Below, piece by piece: positions 31,171-40,274 of a stretch of DNA of 64,000 bases. The notes beneath the pieces are model-generated. The model was not told the origin of the DNA and did not search any database. It saw only the letters and a program-made list of their open reading frames with translations. Position 1 is the first letter of the stretch; every line of letters starts with the position of its first letter. A program made the position numbers and the translations under genes. The DNA is taken from assembly GCA_002634385.1 (NCBI GenBank), contig NSJL01000006.1, forward strand, positions 124,001 through 188,000, written 5' to 3'. This DNA comes from Nitrospira sp. GTDB lineage: Bacteria > Nitrospirota > Thermodesulfovibrionia > Thermodesulfovibrionales > Dissulfurispiraceae.

Positions 31171-31685
31171 AAGCGACAGAGAAGAAATACGCCGCGAGCC
31201 TGAAGAGCATCAAGAAGGCGCAGGAGGCGCGGAAGGCGAAGGCAGAGCTGCGCCGCCAGGAGAAATTGCGCATTGAGCAGCTTGCCGCCAAGGAGAGCAA
31301 GAAGAAGCTCGAAGAGGTCGTTGAAAATGCGGTAGTGCGGCAGTTGGAGAAGGTGGACCACAAGCTTATCAAACACGACTTCTATAAGGCTTTCGAGCTT
31401 ACGGGCGGGGTGCAGAGTCTTGTGAGCTGGGTGCTGGCGGACAAGAAGCACCGGCTCGAATACTACAAGATGCTGATTACCCTGATGAAGGCGGAGACGG
31501 AGAGTAAGCAGAGCATTCAGACGGGGGTCCAGGTAAATATCTTCGGGCTCGGCAACGCCGAGGGAGTAGAGGGAGAGCAGGGTCCCGTGGTGGAGATAAA
31601 GGATTTCAGCGTTGTCGGCGAGGCGCGATCAGAAGAGGAGATCGGGGAAGAAGATGGAGATAGTTCCGAAGAAAATCCGGATTGA
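31167..31685 (+). CDS. Putative small terminase subunit
   Basis: 172 aa from a GTG at 31167 that overlaps the upstream stop. A basic coiled N-terminal half (SLKSIKKAQEARKAKAELRR), a central segment (FYKAFELTGGVQSLVSWVLA, HRLEYYKMLITLMK) like small terminase central domains, and an acidic tail. Directly before, and overlapping, the large terminase. Assigned mostly by position. Confidence 0.65.
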   Translation: MKATEKKYAASLKSIKKAQEARKAKAELRRQEKLRIEQLAAKESKKKLEEVVENAVVRQLEKVDHKLIKHDFYKAFELTGGVQSLVSWVLADKKHRLEYYKMLITLMKAETESKQSIQTGVQVNIFGLGNAEGVEGEQGPVVEIKDFSVVGEARSEEEIGEEDGDSSEENPD

Positions 31686-34600
31686 TTATTCCTATCAGCG
31701 GGTGCCCACGCTGAAGCGGTTTGCGCAGTGCAATAAGCGGGTGCGGGGGGCTATGGGTCCGTTTGGCTGCCTGTCGGCAGACACGGAGTTTCTCACGCCT
31801 TCCGGGTGGAAGAGAATTGACCAGTACGAAGAGGGCGATTTAGTGGCGCAGTACGTTCCAGACAAAGGTGGTCTTGAGTTCGTGGAGCCCCTGGAGTATT
31901 TCAAGCTGCCCTGCGATGAGTTCTACCATGTAAAGAATGCGTACAGCATCGACCAGATGCTTAGTGCGGAACACCGGGTTCTTTATAAGAGGTTCGGGGG
32001 AAAGCTCGCCGTGCTGACGGCTGAGGAGCTTGCTCAAAAGCACAATTCCCTCAAGGATGGTTTTCACGGGAAGTTCATCACCACCTTTGCGCCTCCGGAG
32101 CGGGAGGGCATTGACCTGTCTGAGGCGCAGCTGCGGCTGATGGTGGCGGTAATTGCCGACGGGCACTTCCCGGCACAGACAAGGCGGTGCAGTATCACAG
32201 TGCGGAAGGAGCGCAAGAAGGTGCGGCTCCGGAAACTGCTTGCCGCCTGCGGTCTTTCCTGGGAAGAGCGCCACTATGCTTCCCGGCCCACTGAGCTGCT
32301 CTTTCTCTTTGAAGCACCCCTGCGGCAAAAGGAGTTCGACGGCGCTTTCTGGCACTGCACTCCTGCACAGCTCCAGGTGATTGCAGAAGAGGTGCCGCAT
32401 TGGGACGGACATGTTGATTATTGGGGAGGGATCATCTTTTCCACGACCTCGTGGAAGTCGGCGGACTTTGTGCAGTATGTCTATTCCTCCGTGGGAAGAA
32501 GAACCACCATCGCGGAGGTCGAATACAAAAACGGAGCATGGAGAAAGGGGTATCGGGTGCTCGCAGCCCATGCCACACCCCTGACCAGCCTCAGAAGCGC
32601 CCCGCCGATAGAGCGCGTTCCTTCCCCGGACGGCTTTAAATACTGCTTCACGGTCCCGTCCTCGTTCTTCGTGACACGGAGGAATTACCGCATCGTTGTG
32701 ACCGGCAATTCCGGTAAGAGCTCTGCAATGCTCTGGGAGATCATCCGACGGGGCCACGAGCAGAAACCCGGAAGAGACGGGATTCGCCGTACCCGGTGGG
32801 CGGTGGTACGGAACTGCTACGACGACCAGACGGAGATCCTGACCGAGAGCCGTGGGTGGCAGTTGTTCAAGGACCTCCGGGAAGGAGAGAAGGTTGCCAC
32901 GCTCAAAGAGGGGAAGATGGTCTTCGAGGCCCCGTCCTACTACTACGCGGCGCGCTACACGGGAGAGATGATTGGGATCGGCAATGACAGCATGGACCTC
33001 CTGGTAACGCCTGACCACAAGCTGTATGTTTCGCGCATCAACGGCAGGACAAAGGGCCGGAGCGAGTGGCTGTTCCAGAAGGCACAGGACATCTATGGCA
33101 GGACCAACTACGAATTCACGATGGAGTCGGGGTGGGAGGGGAAGCCGCCAGGGTATCCCGTGGACTTTTTCGAGTTTCTCGGCTTCTGGTTTGCGGAAGG
33201 GTATGCGGGGATATACCGGTACGGCAGGGATCACTACCGCCTTGTTGTCAGTCAGAAGAACCATACTGCCTACACGGAAGGGCTTTTGCTGAAGGCGGGG
33301 CTACGATACGGAAAGTATCAGGTCACGAACGGTTTTCAGTACAGCATCCGCATGAACGATTTTACCCGGTACCTTACCGAGGAGTTGAGACGCTTCGGGA
33401 AGTCAAAGACAAAATATCTCCCTCAGTGGATCAAAGAGGCTCCCCCGGAACACCTGCGCGCTTTCCTCCACGGGTACATCATGGGGGACGGGAAGTTCCG
33501 TGGGTATAAAAAAGAAACGACCCGCTTCTATACCGCGTCGAAGAGTCTTGCTGACGACCTTCAGGAGATTGCCCTGAAGGCGGGATACGGCGTCATTGTC
33601 CGTAAGCACCTGAACCGGGAAGAATACATCCTCACCCTGCTTACCAACGGGCGCATGACACCGCAGCCGAAGCAGAGCCATTGGTATCGGCAGGAGTACG
33701 ACGGCATGGTGTACTGTGTCGAAGTCTCTACGCATATCGTCATGGTCCGGAGGGGCGGAAAGCCGCTCTGGTGCTCCCAAACCTATCCGCAGCTCAAGGA
33801 TACGACCATCCGCACGGTTCTGGACTGGCTTCCCCCCACGATCTTCGGCAATCACAGGGTTGCCGATCACGAATATGTCATCACCGGCTTCAAGGACTGC
33901 CATATCGAGCTCATGTTCCGCGCCCTGGACAAGCCCGAGCACGTGAGCAATCTTCTCTCTTTGGAGCTGACCGGCGGCTGGATCAACGAGGCGCGCGAGG
34001 TACCCAAGCCGATCATCGACGCCCTGGACGGCAGAATCGACCGGTATCCGTCTGTCCGGGACGGCGGCTGCACCTGGACCGGCCTCATCATGGACACGAA
34101 CCCGCCGGACGAGGATTCCTGGTGGTATAAATACTTCGAACTGGACAAGCCGGAAAACGCGGAGCTCTTCAAGCAGCCCTCCGGCCTGAGCCCCGAAGCC
34201 GAAAACATCATGACCTGGAAGGAGTACGAGCAGTACGAGCGGGACCTGGAGGAGAAAGGCGAATCCCTCATTATTCCGGGCCTGAAGCCCGACTACTACA
34301 CGAATCTCGCCATGGGGAAGCCGGACGACTTCGTGCGCGTCTATGTCAAGGGACAGTACGGTTTCGTGAAGGAGGGCAAGCCGGTCTATGAGCACTCCTG
34401 GAATGAGGACATACATGTGGCAAAAGAAACAATACGCCCGATCCAGGGCAGGGAGATCATTCTGGCCTTCGATTTCGGCCTTACTCCTGCCTGTGCAGTC
34501 TGCCAGATCACGCCGCGGGGCTACTTCAACGTGCTCGACGAGCTGACGTCTGACGGCATGGGCCTGCAGCAGTTCATCAAGAACCTTCTGGCCCCCCTGA

Positions 34601-35046
34601 TAACTTCCAAGTATCATGGCTTCCCACTCATCGCGGTCGGGGACCCGGCAGGGGAGCAACGCGCGCAGTCAGATGAGAAGTCCTGCGTGGACATTCTCCG
34701 CCAAGAGGAATTCAAGAACATCCGGCTCGCGCGCACCAATGCCCTGGTCGCACGGATCGGGGCAGTGGAGGCGTTTCTGTCCCGCCTGACTGACGGGCGG
34801 CCCACGTTCCAGCTTGATCCGGGGTGCCGGGTGATCCGGAAGGGGTTCAATGGCGGGTATCGCTACCGGAAGATCCATGGTTCAGATAATAAATACTCGC
34901 CCGAGCCGGAGAAGAACTTTTTTTCGCATATCATGAACGCCCTGGAGTATGCGGCGCTCCATGTCGGGGACGGGATCAGAAACGCGGCAAGGCCGCCCCG
35001 GGTCCGGAGGCGGACCTACCAGCCTGCCAGCACTGCCGGATATTAA
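31654..35046 (+). CDS. Terminase large subunit with two inteins
   Basis: 1,130 aa precursor. Exteins: residues 1-38, a 35-aa middle piece (32710-32814) and 421 aa after 33780, joining to a normal 494-aa terminase. Joined, the first junction gives Walker A GPFG+SGKSS, the second RWAVVRN+TYPQLKDTTI, both canonical terminase sequence. The C-extein shows TGGWINEAREV (Walker B area), then the RNase H-like nuclease with LAFDFGLTPACAVCQI and VGDPAGEQRAQSD. It cuts and pumps DNA into the capsid. Both inteins interrupt the ATPase, so packaging depends on splicing. Confidence 0.93.
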   Translation: MEIVPKKIRIDYSYQRVPTLKRFAQCNKRVRGAMGPFGCLSADTEFLTPSGWKRIDQYEEGDLVAQYVPDKGGLEFVEPLEYFKLPCDEFYHVKNAYSIDQMLSAEHRVLYKRFGGKLAVLTAEELAQKHNSLKDGFHGKFITTFAPPEREGIDLSEAQLRLMVAVIADGHFPAQTRRCSITVRKERKKVRLRKLLAACGLSWEERHYASRPTELLFLFEAPLRQKEFDGAFWHCTPAQLQVIAEEVPHWDGHVDYWGGIIFSTTSWKSADFVQYVYSSVGRRTTIAEVEYKNGAWRKGYRVLAAHATPLTSLRSAPPIERVPSPDGFKYCFTVPSSFFVTRRNYRIVVTGNSGKSSAMLWEIIRRGHEQKPGRDGIRRTRWAVVRNCYDDQTEILTESRGWQLFKDLREGEKVATLKEGKMVFEAPSYYYAARYTGEMIGIGNDSMDLLVTPDHKLYVSRINGRTKGRSEWLFQKAQDIYGRTNYEFTMESGWEGKPPGYPVDFFEFLGFWFAEGYAGIYRYGRDHYRLVVSQKNHTAYTEGLLLKAGLRYGKYQVTNGFQYSIRMNDFTRYLTEELRRFGKSKTKYLPQWIKEAPPEHLRAFLHGYIMGDGKFRGYKKETTRFYTASKSLADDLQEIALKAGYGVIVRKHLNREEYILTLLTNGRMTPQPKQSHWYRQEYDGMVYCVEVSTHIVMVRRGGKPLWCSQTYPQLKDTTIRTVLDWLPPTIFGNHRVADHEYVITGFKDCHIELMFRALDKPEHVSNLLSLELTGGWINEAREVPKPIIDALDGRIDRYPSVRDGGCTWTGLIMDTNPPDEDSWWYKYFELDKPENAELFKQPSGLSPEAENIMTWKEYEQYERDLEEKGESLIIPGLKPDYYTNLAMGKPDDFVRVYVKGQYGFVKEGKPVYEHSWNEDIHVAKETIRPIQGREIILAFDFGLTPACAVCQITPRGYFNVLDELTSDGMGLQQFIKNLLAPLITSKYHGFPLIAVGDPAGEQRAQSDEKSCVDILRQEEFKNIRLARTNALVARIGAVEAFLSRLTDGRPTFQLDPGCRVIRKGFNGGYRYRKIHGSDNKYSPEPEKNFFSHIMNALEYAALHVGDGIRNAARPPRVRRRTYQPASTAGY
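31768..32709 (+). other. Intein 1, inserted in the terminase Walker A motif
   Basis: 314 aa from Cys (CLSADTEFLTPSGWKRIDQY, block A) to Asn (YRIVVTGN) with Ser as the first C-extein residue. Block B is MLSAEHRVLY (His). A LAGLIDADG-like motif (LRLMVAVIADGHF) marks a homing endonuclease; a second motif is degenerate. The penultimate residue is Gly where His is usual. Confidence 0.9.
32815..33780 (+). other. Intein 2, inserted in the terminase RN/TYPQL motif
   Basis: 322 aa from Cys (CYDDQTEILTESRGWQLFKD) to Gln (GKPLWCSQ), with Thr as +1. Block B DLLVTPDHKLYVSR; two LAGLIDADG-like motifs (FLGFWFAEGYAG; LRAFLHGYIMGDGKFRG). The last two residues are Ser-Gln rather than His-Asn; terminal Gln is known in functional inteins but rare. 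Confidence 0.9.
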
Positions 35047-35058
35047 GAGGAGGGGACA

Positions 35059-37095
35059 ATGGACGAGAGGACCAAGGACGTGTTAGCACAGGAGCACCTC
35101 AACGAGTTCAAGACCTGCGAGGACCTACGGCGCGATAAAGAGACGGAGTGGCTGGAGGATCTCCGGGCGGCAAAAGGCATCTATGACCCGGACGTGGAAG
35201 CGAAGATCCCGAAAAACGCAAGCCGAGTGTACCCGAAGTATACCCGTTCCAAAGAGGTCCCCTGTGTGGCAAAGCTGAACAACATGCTCTTCCCGCCGAA
35301 CGACAGGAATTGGGAGATCCAGCCCACGCCCTCCCCGGAAATTTCTTCCGAGAAACTTACCGCAATCGCCCGCTCCCTCATCACCACGGCAGAGGACGGA
35401 ACGCTCATTCCCCCCTCACCGGACCAGCTTGCCGAGGCAGTCATGGGAGAGGCGAAAGAATCCTGCCGCCGCATGAGCATCACCATCGACGACCAGCTTA
35501 CCGAGCTGCAGTATAAGGCCAAGGCGAAAAAGGTTATCAAATCGGCAGTGCGCTTCGGCACGGGCATTTTCAAGGGGCCGCTCACGCAGTCCACCGCAAC
35601 GCGCCGGTACGAGCGGGCAAAGGACGGCGGCTATACACAGGTGGAGGACATTGCCTATCGGCCCTTCCTCGACTATGTGCAGCTCTGGTACTGGTATCCC
35701 GATATGACGGCGACCGAGCTGGACGATTGCTATTACTTCTATGAGCTGCATCCCATGACGAAGCATGACCTCCGGGGACTGGCGAAGAAGAAGGGATTCG
35801 ACGCAGCGTTTATCAATGCGTACCTCCGCGCGCATCCCAACGGCGATTACCGCTTCCGCTTCTGGGAGATCGACCTGCAGAACATGGGGAAGGGGAAGGC
35901 GAACAACTCCACCGTAAGCCGGAAGTACGAGGTGCTGGAGCGGTGGGGGTGGGTAGACGGCGCCGACCTGGAGAGACTCGGCGTCCCCCTGCCCGAGGGA
36001 GATGCTCCGGGGGACAAAGAATACTGGATGAACACCTGGATACTCGGCGGGAAAATCATCAAAGCCTCCTTCTGGTATCTTCCTGAGACCGAGAGGGTGT
36101 ACCATGTTTTCTACTTCGACAAGGACGAGAGCTCCATATTCGGCACCGGGCTTCCCCGCACCATCAGAGACAGCCAGATTTCGATCAGTTCCGCGACCCG
36201 TATGCTGCTCGACAATGCAGCGCGCGTGTCCGGACCGCAGGTGGAGGCGAACAAGGACCTCATGCCTGACGAGGACATTGACGATATGTATCCGGGCCGC
36301 ATCTGGCAGCGGGAGGGCAGGGGGACGGACGCGCAGTACCCGGCGCTCCGGGTGTACAGCCTGGATTCGCACATAGAGGAGTACCTGCAGATCATCCAGC
36401 GGTTTGAAAACAACGGGGACATGGAGAGCACGCTCCCGGCCTTTCTGTGGGGGGAGCCTGCCGGGACCTCGAACGAGACGGCCAAGGGGATCTCCATCCG
36501 GAGCTCCAACGTCAACCTTACGGTGAATGACCTGGTGGACAACTTCGACGCCTGTACCGAAAGCATTCTCTCAGCGCTCTATGCCTGGAACATGGAGTTC
36601 AATCCGGAGGAATCCATCAAGGGGGACTTCAAGGTGAAGGCACGGGGGTCCTCCTCTCTCCTGTCCAAGGAAGTGCGGACGCAGGCGCTCGACTTCTTCG
36701 CGACCACGCTCACCGAGCTGGACGAGCCGTACATCAAGCGGCATGCGCTCCTGAAAAACAGGATCAAGCTTCATGACCTCGACCCGAGCGAGATCCTCCG
36801 GTCTGAGGAAGAGGCGCGCTCGCTTATCGAAGCGCAACGGGATCCGGAGATGGAGGGCATCATGAAGGACAAGGAGATGGCCGAAACCGAGTACACCCGC
36901 TCCAAGGCGGCCCACATGCTTGCCAAGGCGCGGACCACCATGACCGAGAAGGATATCAGGGCGATAGAAACCGCGGCGAGGGTGCAGTCCATGGAACACG
37001 AAGACGGGATGAAGGCGATCGACCGGCAGTTGAAAGCAGCAGAAATTGCGGGAAAAGGAGGGGACAGTGGCAACGGCAAAGGAAGAGCTGATTAA
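35059..37095 (+). CDS. Portal protein
   Basis: 678 aa, long as in podovirus-type portals. KYTRSKEVPCVAKLNNMLFP and PNDRNWEIQP in the wing, TAREGFG-like IFGTGLPRTIRDSQISISSA, TRMLLDNAARVSGPQVEANK and ALPAFLWGEPAGTSNETAKG in the stem/crown core, then a helical C-terminus (EMAETEYTRSKAAHMLAKAR). Forms the dodecameric DNA gate; follows the terminase by 12 bases. Start region carries TGTTAGCA at 35081-35088 (Val-Leu-Ala). Confidence 0.85.
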   Translation: MDERTKDVLAQEHLNEFKTCEDLRRDKETEWLEDLRAAKGIYDPDVEAKIPKNASRVYPKYTRSKEVPCVAKLNNMLFPPNDRNWEIQPTPSPEISSEKLTAIARSLITTAEDGTLIPPSPDQLAEAVMGEAKESCRRMSITIDDQLTELQYKAKAKKVIKSAVRFGTGIFKGPLTQSTATRRYERAKDGGYTQVEDIAYRPFLDYVQLWYWYPDMTATELDDCYYFYELHPMTKHDLRGLAKKKGFDAAFINAYLRAHPNGDYRFRFWEIDLQNMGKGKANNSTVSRKYEVLERWGWVDGADLERLGVPLPEGDAPGDKEYWMNTWILGGKIIKASFWYLPETERVYHVFYFDKDESSIFGTGLPRTIRDSQISISSATRMLLDNAARVSGPQVEANKDLMPDEDIDDMYPGRIWQREGRGTDAQYPALRVYSLDSHIEEYLQIIQRFENNGDMESTLPAFLWGEPAGTSNETAKGISIRSSNVNLTVNDLVDNFDACTESILSALYAWNMEFNPEESIKGDFKVKARGSSSLLSKEVRTQALDFFATTLTELDEPYIKRHALLKNRIKLHDLDPSEILRSEEEARSLIEAQRDPEMEGIMKDKEMAETEYTRSKAAHMLAKARTTMTEKDIRAIETAARVQSMEHEDGMKAIDRQLKAAEIAGKGGDSGNGKGRAD

Positions 37096-37270
37096 AGAAA
37101 TCAAGGATACGGGGGACAAGCATACCCTCCGTCTCGCGGGGAAGCTGATTGAACTGGAGATAACAGCCTGTCACCGTTTGTTGGAAACGTGCGAGGTGCA
37201 CGAGGTGCCAGCGTACCAGGGAGAGATTCGGGCATGCCGGCATCTCCTGAAGGCGCTTGGCAGTGCCTGA
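37067..37270 (+). CDS. Small hypothetical protein
   Basis: 67 aa from GTG at 37067 (GGAGGGGACA upstream), overlapping the portal end. Helical: ELIKEIKDTGDKHTLRLAGK followed by LIELEITACHRLLETCEVHE. Unknown. Confidence 0.65.
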   Translation: MATAKEELIKEIKDTGDKHTLRLAGKLIELEITACHRLLETCEVHEVPAYQGEIRACRHLLKALGSA

Positions 37271-37271
37271 T

Positions 37272-37286
37272 GGTCGATTTATTGAC
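37272..37286 (+). promoter_or_regulatory. Repeated late-promoter-like box, copy 2
   Basis: GGTCGATTTATTGAC, then A-rich sequence and TAATAG about 19 bases past TTGACA. Lies just upstream of the gene at 37317, paralleling copy 1 at 30801. Confidence 0.5.
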
Positions 37287-37316
37287 ATTTGCAAAAAAAC
37301 ATTCCGTAATAGCGGC

Positions 37317-37505
37317 ATGATAGCGAGCGAATATCGACAGATCATTACAAGGCAGCGGAAGACGAAGAAGCAGGGGAAGCATGACCGCTATCCGCCCTGC
37401 ATGAAGTGTTCTGATGCAAAAGTAGAGCAATGCGCTGCTACCGGGCACGAGTGCTCCCGCTTCAAAGTGTTCGCGGGGTTCAGGGAAAACAATGCCAAGC
37501 ATTGA
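37317..37505 (+). CDS. Small zinc-binding-like protein
   Basis: 62 aa from ATG at 37317. Basic start, then PPCMKCSDAKVEQCAATGHE and CSRF: C-x2-C-x7-C-x6-C metal site. No ribosome site is obvious. Unknown role. Confidence 0.6.
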   Translation: MIASEYRQIITRQRKTKKQGKHDRYPPCMKCSDAKVEQCAATGHECSRFKVFAGFRENNAKH

Positions 37506-37650
37506 AAAGATACGCTGGGTTATCGAGGTTATTCATCAACTGGCGGAAAAGGGGTTCGAGGGAACCCTGATGATCGAATTCGTAAAGAACGGGGAGAAGT
37601 CCTACCCGTCGAAGAAGTACCGGACGCAGACGGTCCACAAGGCTGAGTAG
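37492..37650 (+). CDS. Small hypothetical protein (52 aa)
   Basis: MPSIEKIRWVIEVIHQLAEK, GFEGTLMIEFVKNGEKSYPS, then a basic end. GGTTCAGGGAA precedes the ATG, which lies inside the end of the previous gene. It is followed by a strong terminator, so it is probably the last gene of the packaging block. Confidence 0.55.
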   Translation: MPSIEKIRWVIEVIHQLAEKGFEGTLMIEFVKNGEKSYPSKKYRTQTVHKAE

Positions 37651-37684
37651 CAGGTAGCGCGGCACCACTGACGCAGTACGTCAC

Positions 37685-37738
37685 GGGCCGGAAAGTCTCA
37701 GGCAGCACGCCGAGAGACTTTCCGGCCCTTTTTGTTTA
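37685..37738 (+). terminator. Rho-independent terminator
   Basis: A perfect 15-bp stem (GGGCCGGAAAGTCTC with its complement, 37685-37699/37714-37728), 14-base loop and TTTTTG tail. Separates the packaging genes from the capsid genes. Confidence 0.92.
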
Positions 37739-37780
37739 TACGGCCCACCCGCAGCGGGGGCTACCAAAAGGGAGGCATGT

Positions 37781-38737
37781 ATGCCGGAAGAGAAGGACGA
37801 GTTCAGGGATGCATTCGATGAGGCCATAGGGAAAGGGGCGAGCCCCGAAGTCCCTGCTGAAGAATCCGCCCCTGGGGAGAAGGAAGCTCAGGAGGAAGAG
37901 CAGAGCGAGGAAAGGAAGGAGACCTCCGAGGGGGCTCCGGAGCAGGACCCCAGAACCGAAGAGCCCGAGCCGGAACCAGAGCCGGGCGAAGAGACGAAAG
38001 GGACTGCTGACGACTTTGAACACAAGTACAAGACCCTTCAGGGAATGTTCAACTCCGAAGCGAAAAAGCGGAAGGATCTCGAAGAGGAGCTGGGAAGGCT
38101 CAGGGCAGAGAAAGCGCCATCTGCATCCGCCTCCAGCGAACCTTCCTCAACGCCGCTTCCCGCTGAGAAGGCGACGGAAGGTGAAAAGGAGCCCGAGATT
38201 ATCCCGTTCGACAAGGACGAGGAATTCAGGGCTTTCCGCGAGGAGTTTCCCGAAGTGGCGGACTTTGTTGCGAAAGCGCTCAAGCTCCACAACGCCTTGC
38301 TCACACGCCAGCTTGAAGGGGTGCTGTCTGCGGTAAGGCCGATACATGAGGCGCACCAGCAGTCGGCAGCGGAGCGGCACTTCCAGGTCATACGGGAGGC
38401 GCACCCCGACTTCGAGCAGTTTGTGAACGCGGAGAAGGGGAGCGGGGAGCTGATCGACTGGATCGAATCCCTTCCGGCCTACAAAAAGAGCGTGTACCGT
38501 GCCGTGGTGGAGAACGGCAGCACCGCCGATGTGGTTGACCTCCTGAGCGATTTCAAACAGGCAAAGGGATATGGCGCAAAGGAGGAGAAAAAAGCCTCTC
38601 CCCCTGATCCGGCCAAAAAGCAGGCGCTTGAAGGCATGGAGGCAGTAAAAACCAGAAAGACTCCGGTATCCACCGCAGCCAAGAGAGGGCGCGAGGATTT
38701 CGTCGGGGCCTTTGAGGAATTCACCAGTACCGCATAA
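37781..38737 (+). CDS. Scaffolding-like protein
   Basis: 318 aa, very acidic, with a Glu/Pro-rich N-terminus and coiled coils (KTLQGMFNSEAKKRKDLEEE, LHNALLTRQLEGVLSAVRPI), ending in basic residues. Composition, length and position directly before the major capsid gene fit an internal scaffold. No protease signature. Confidence 0.75.
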   Translation: MPEEKDEFRDAFDEAIGKGASPEVPAEESAPGEKEAQEEEQSEERKETSEGAPEQDPRTEEPEPEPEPGEETKGTADDFEHKYKTLQGMFNSEAKKRKDLEEELGRLRAEKAPSASASSEPSSTPLPAEKATEGEKEPEIIPFDKDEEFRAFREEFPEVADFVAKALKLHNALLTRQLEGVLSAVRPIHEAHQQSAAERHFQVIREAHPDFEQFVNAEKGSGELIDWIESLPAYKKSVYRAVVENGSTADVVDLLSDFKQAKGYGAKEEKKASPPDPAKKQALEGMEAVKTRKTPVSTAAKRGREDFVGAFEEFTSTA

Positions 38738-38750
38738 GGAGGAATGAACT

Positions 38751-39737
38751 ATGCCCGTAACCACATATGGAGACATCAGCCCGAGGACGGCTGCCTACGC
38801 ATCCAAAGAGATGCTGGAGAGGGGGCTGCCCCTTCTCGTGTTCGAAAAATTCATGCAGGCCAAAGTCCTGCCTGCCAACAACACGAAGTCCATGAGCTTC
38901 AGGCGGTACAACAGCCTGCCGCTTGCGACCACCCCGCTGACCGAGGGAGTGACCCCCACCAGCAAGAAGGTCACGACCACGGATGTTGTCGTGACGCTCA
39001 ACCAGCACGGCGACCTCGTGGAGCTCACCGACGTGGTGCTTGACACCCACGAGGATCCGGTGATAAGGGAGCACACGGCGATTCTCGGAGAGCAGGCGGC
39101 GCAGACCGTGGAGACGATCCGCTTTAACGTGCTCAAGGCGGGGACGAACAAGTTCTATGCCAACGGCAGCGCGCGGACCGATGTGAACACGGCCCTGTCT
39201 CTCACCCTGCAGAAGAAGATCGTCCGGGCCTTGAAGAGGCAGAACGCGATGAAGATCACCTCTGTCGTGAAATCCTCCCCCTCGTTCAACACCGAGGCGG
39301 TGCTGCCCTCGTACATCGCCATCGCGCACACCGACCTGGAGAATGACATCAGGGCCATGACCGGGTTCATCGACGTGAAGAACTACGGCAGCACGACCCC
39401 GATGGAGGGCGAAATCGGCGCGGTGAACGATGTCCGGTACATCCTCACCAACATCTGCACCCCGTATGCCGACGGCGGCGGGAACAAGGGCGCGATGGTC
39501 TCTACGTCCGGCACGAAGGCCGATGTGTACCCCGTCATCTACCTGGCGAAAAACGCCTGGGCGGGCGTGGCCCTGAAGGGTGCCTTCGCCATCACCCCCA
39601 TCGTCATCAACCCCGTCCCTTCAAAGTCTGACCCCCTGGGGCAGAGGGGCAGCATCGCCTGGAAGACCATGCAGGGCGCGGTCATCCTGAACGATGCCTG
39701 GATGGCAGTGGCTGAAGTAGCTGCAACCGAGCTGTAA
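38751..39737 (+). CDS. Major capsid protein, N4-gp56 family
   Basis: 328 aa. FEKFMQAKVLPANNTKSMSF, LTEGVTPTSKKVTTTDVVVT, GDLVELTDVVLDTHEDPVIR and the C-terminal PSKSDPLGQRGSIAWKTMQG, AVILNDAW are diagnostic of the N4-gp56 major capsid family (TIGR04387). HK97 fold; forms the head. Strong AAGGAGG site. Likely one of the most abundant virion proteins. Confidence 0.93.
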   Translation: MPVTTYGDISPRTAAYASKEMLERGLPLLVFEKFMQAKVLPANNTKSMSFRRYNSLPLATTPLTEGVTPTSKKVTTTDVVVTLNQHGDLVELTDVVLDTHEDPVIREHTAILGEQAAQTVETIRFNVLKAGTNKFYANGSARTDVNTALSLTLQKKIVRALKRQNAMKITSVVKSSPSFNTEAVLPSYIAIAHTDLENDIRAMTGFIDVKNYGSTTPMEGEIGAVNDVRYILTNICTPYADGGGNKGAMVSTSGTKADVYPVIYLAKNAWAGVALKGAFAITPIVINPVPSKSDPLGQRGSIAWKTMQGAVILNDAWMAVAEVAATEL

Positions 39738-39792
39738 GCCGTAACAGGGGGGCCACGTCCCCCCTGATTTAACCCTATGGAGGTACACCACC

Positions 39793-40263
39793 ATGTCCGA
39801 TGTAACCAAGATTTCCGATGCTGCACAGCATCAGCCCATGCGGGACGTGCTGAAACTGATCCTGAATAGATGCTTCGGCGCTGCGGGCCTTGCCGAGGGG
39901 ACCAATGCCGCCACGATCAAGACCGCCAATGCCGTTACTTACTGCATCAACGGGAAGGTCTATTCCAAGGCAGGCACCGACAACATCGCCATTACCGCGG
40001 CTGCGGCGCAGAGTGCGGAGACCTTCTGCAAATACCTGGTGAGCATCAACGCTGGCGGGACCGTCACCGTCACCAAGGGAGAAGAGGCGGCCACTTCAGC
40101 AGCGGCGCTCCTCCCCGAGCTACCTGCCGACTCCGCTCCTCTCGGGTACTTCGAGATCGAGACGGCGGCGGCTACTACCTATACCGCCGGGACCACGGAC
40201 AACGGGGCTGCAGGCATCACCGACACCTACGTTGACCTGAGTTCTGTCGTCACCACGTCCTAA
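39793..40263 (+). CDS. Capsid-associated protein, probable head decoration
   Basis: 156 aa, Ala/Thr-rich and beta-predicted (AVTYCINGKVYSKAGTDNIA, KYLVSINAGGTVTVTKGEEA). Follows the major capsid gene with its own Shine-Dalgarno. Position and composition suggest a decoration or head-fibre base; no family named. Confidence 0.65.
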   Translation: MSDVTKISDAAQHQPMRDVLKLILNRCFGAAGLAEGTNAATIKTANAVTYCINGKVYSKAGTDNIAITAAAAQSAETFCKYLVSINAGGTVTVTKGEEAATSAAALLPELPADSAPLGYFEIETAAATTYTAGTTDNGAAGITDTYVDLSSVVTTS

Positions 40264-40274
40264 AGGAGGCGCAT

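Noticed and set aside
31840-33264. 474-codon minus-strand frame
   Set aside because: Antisense to the two inteins; no protein-like features or start signals.
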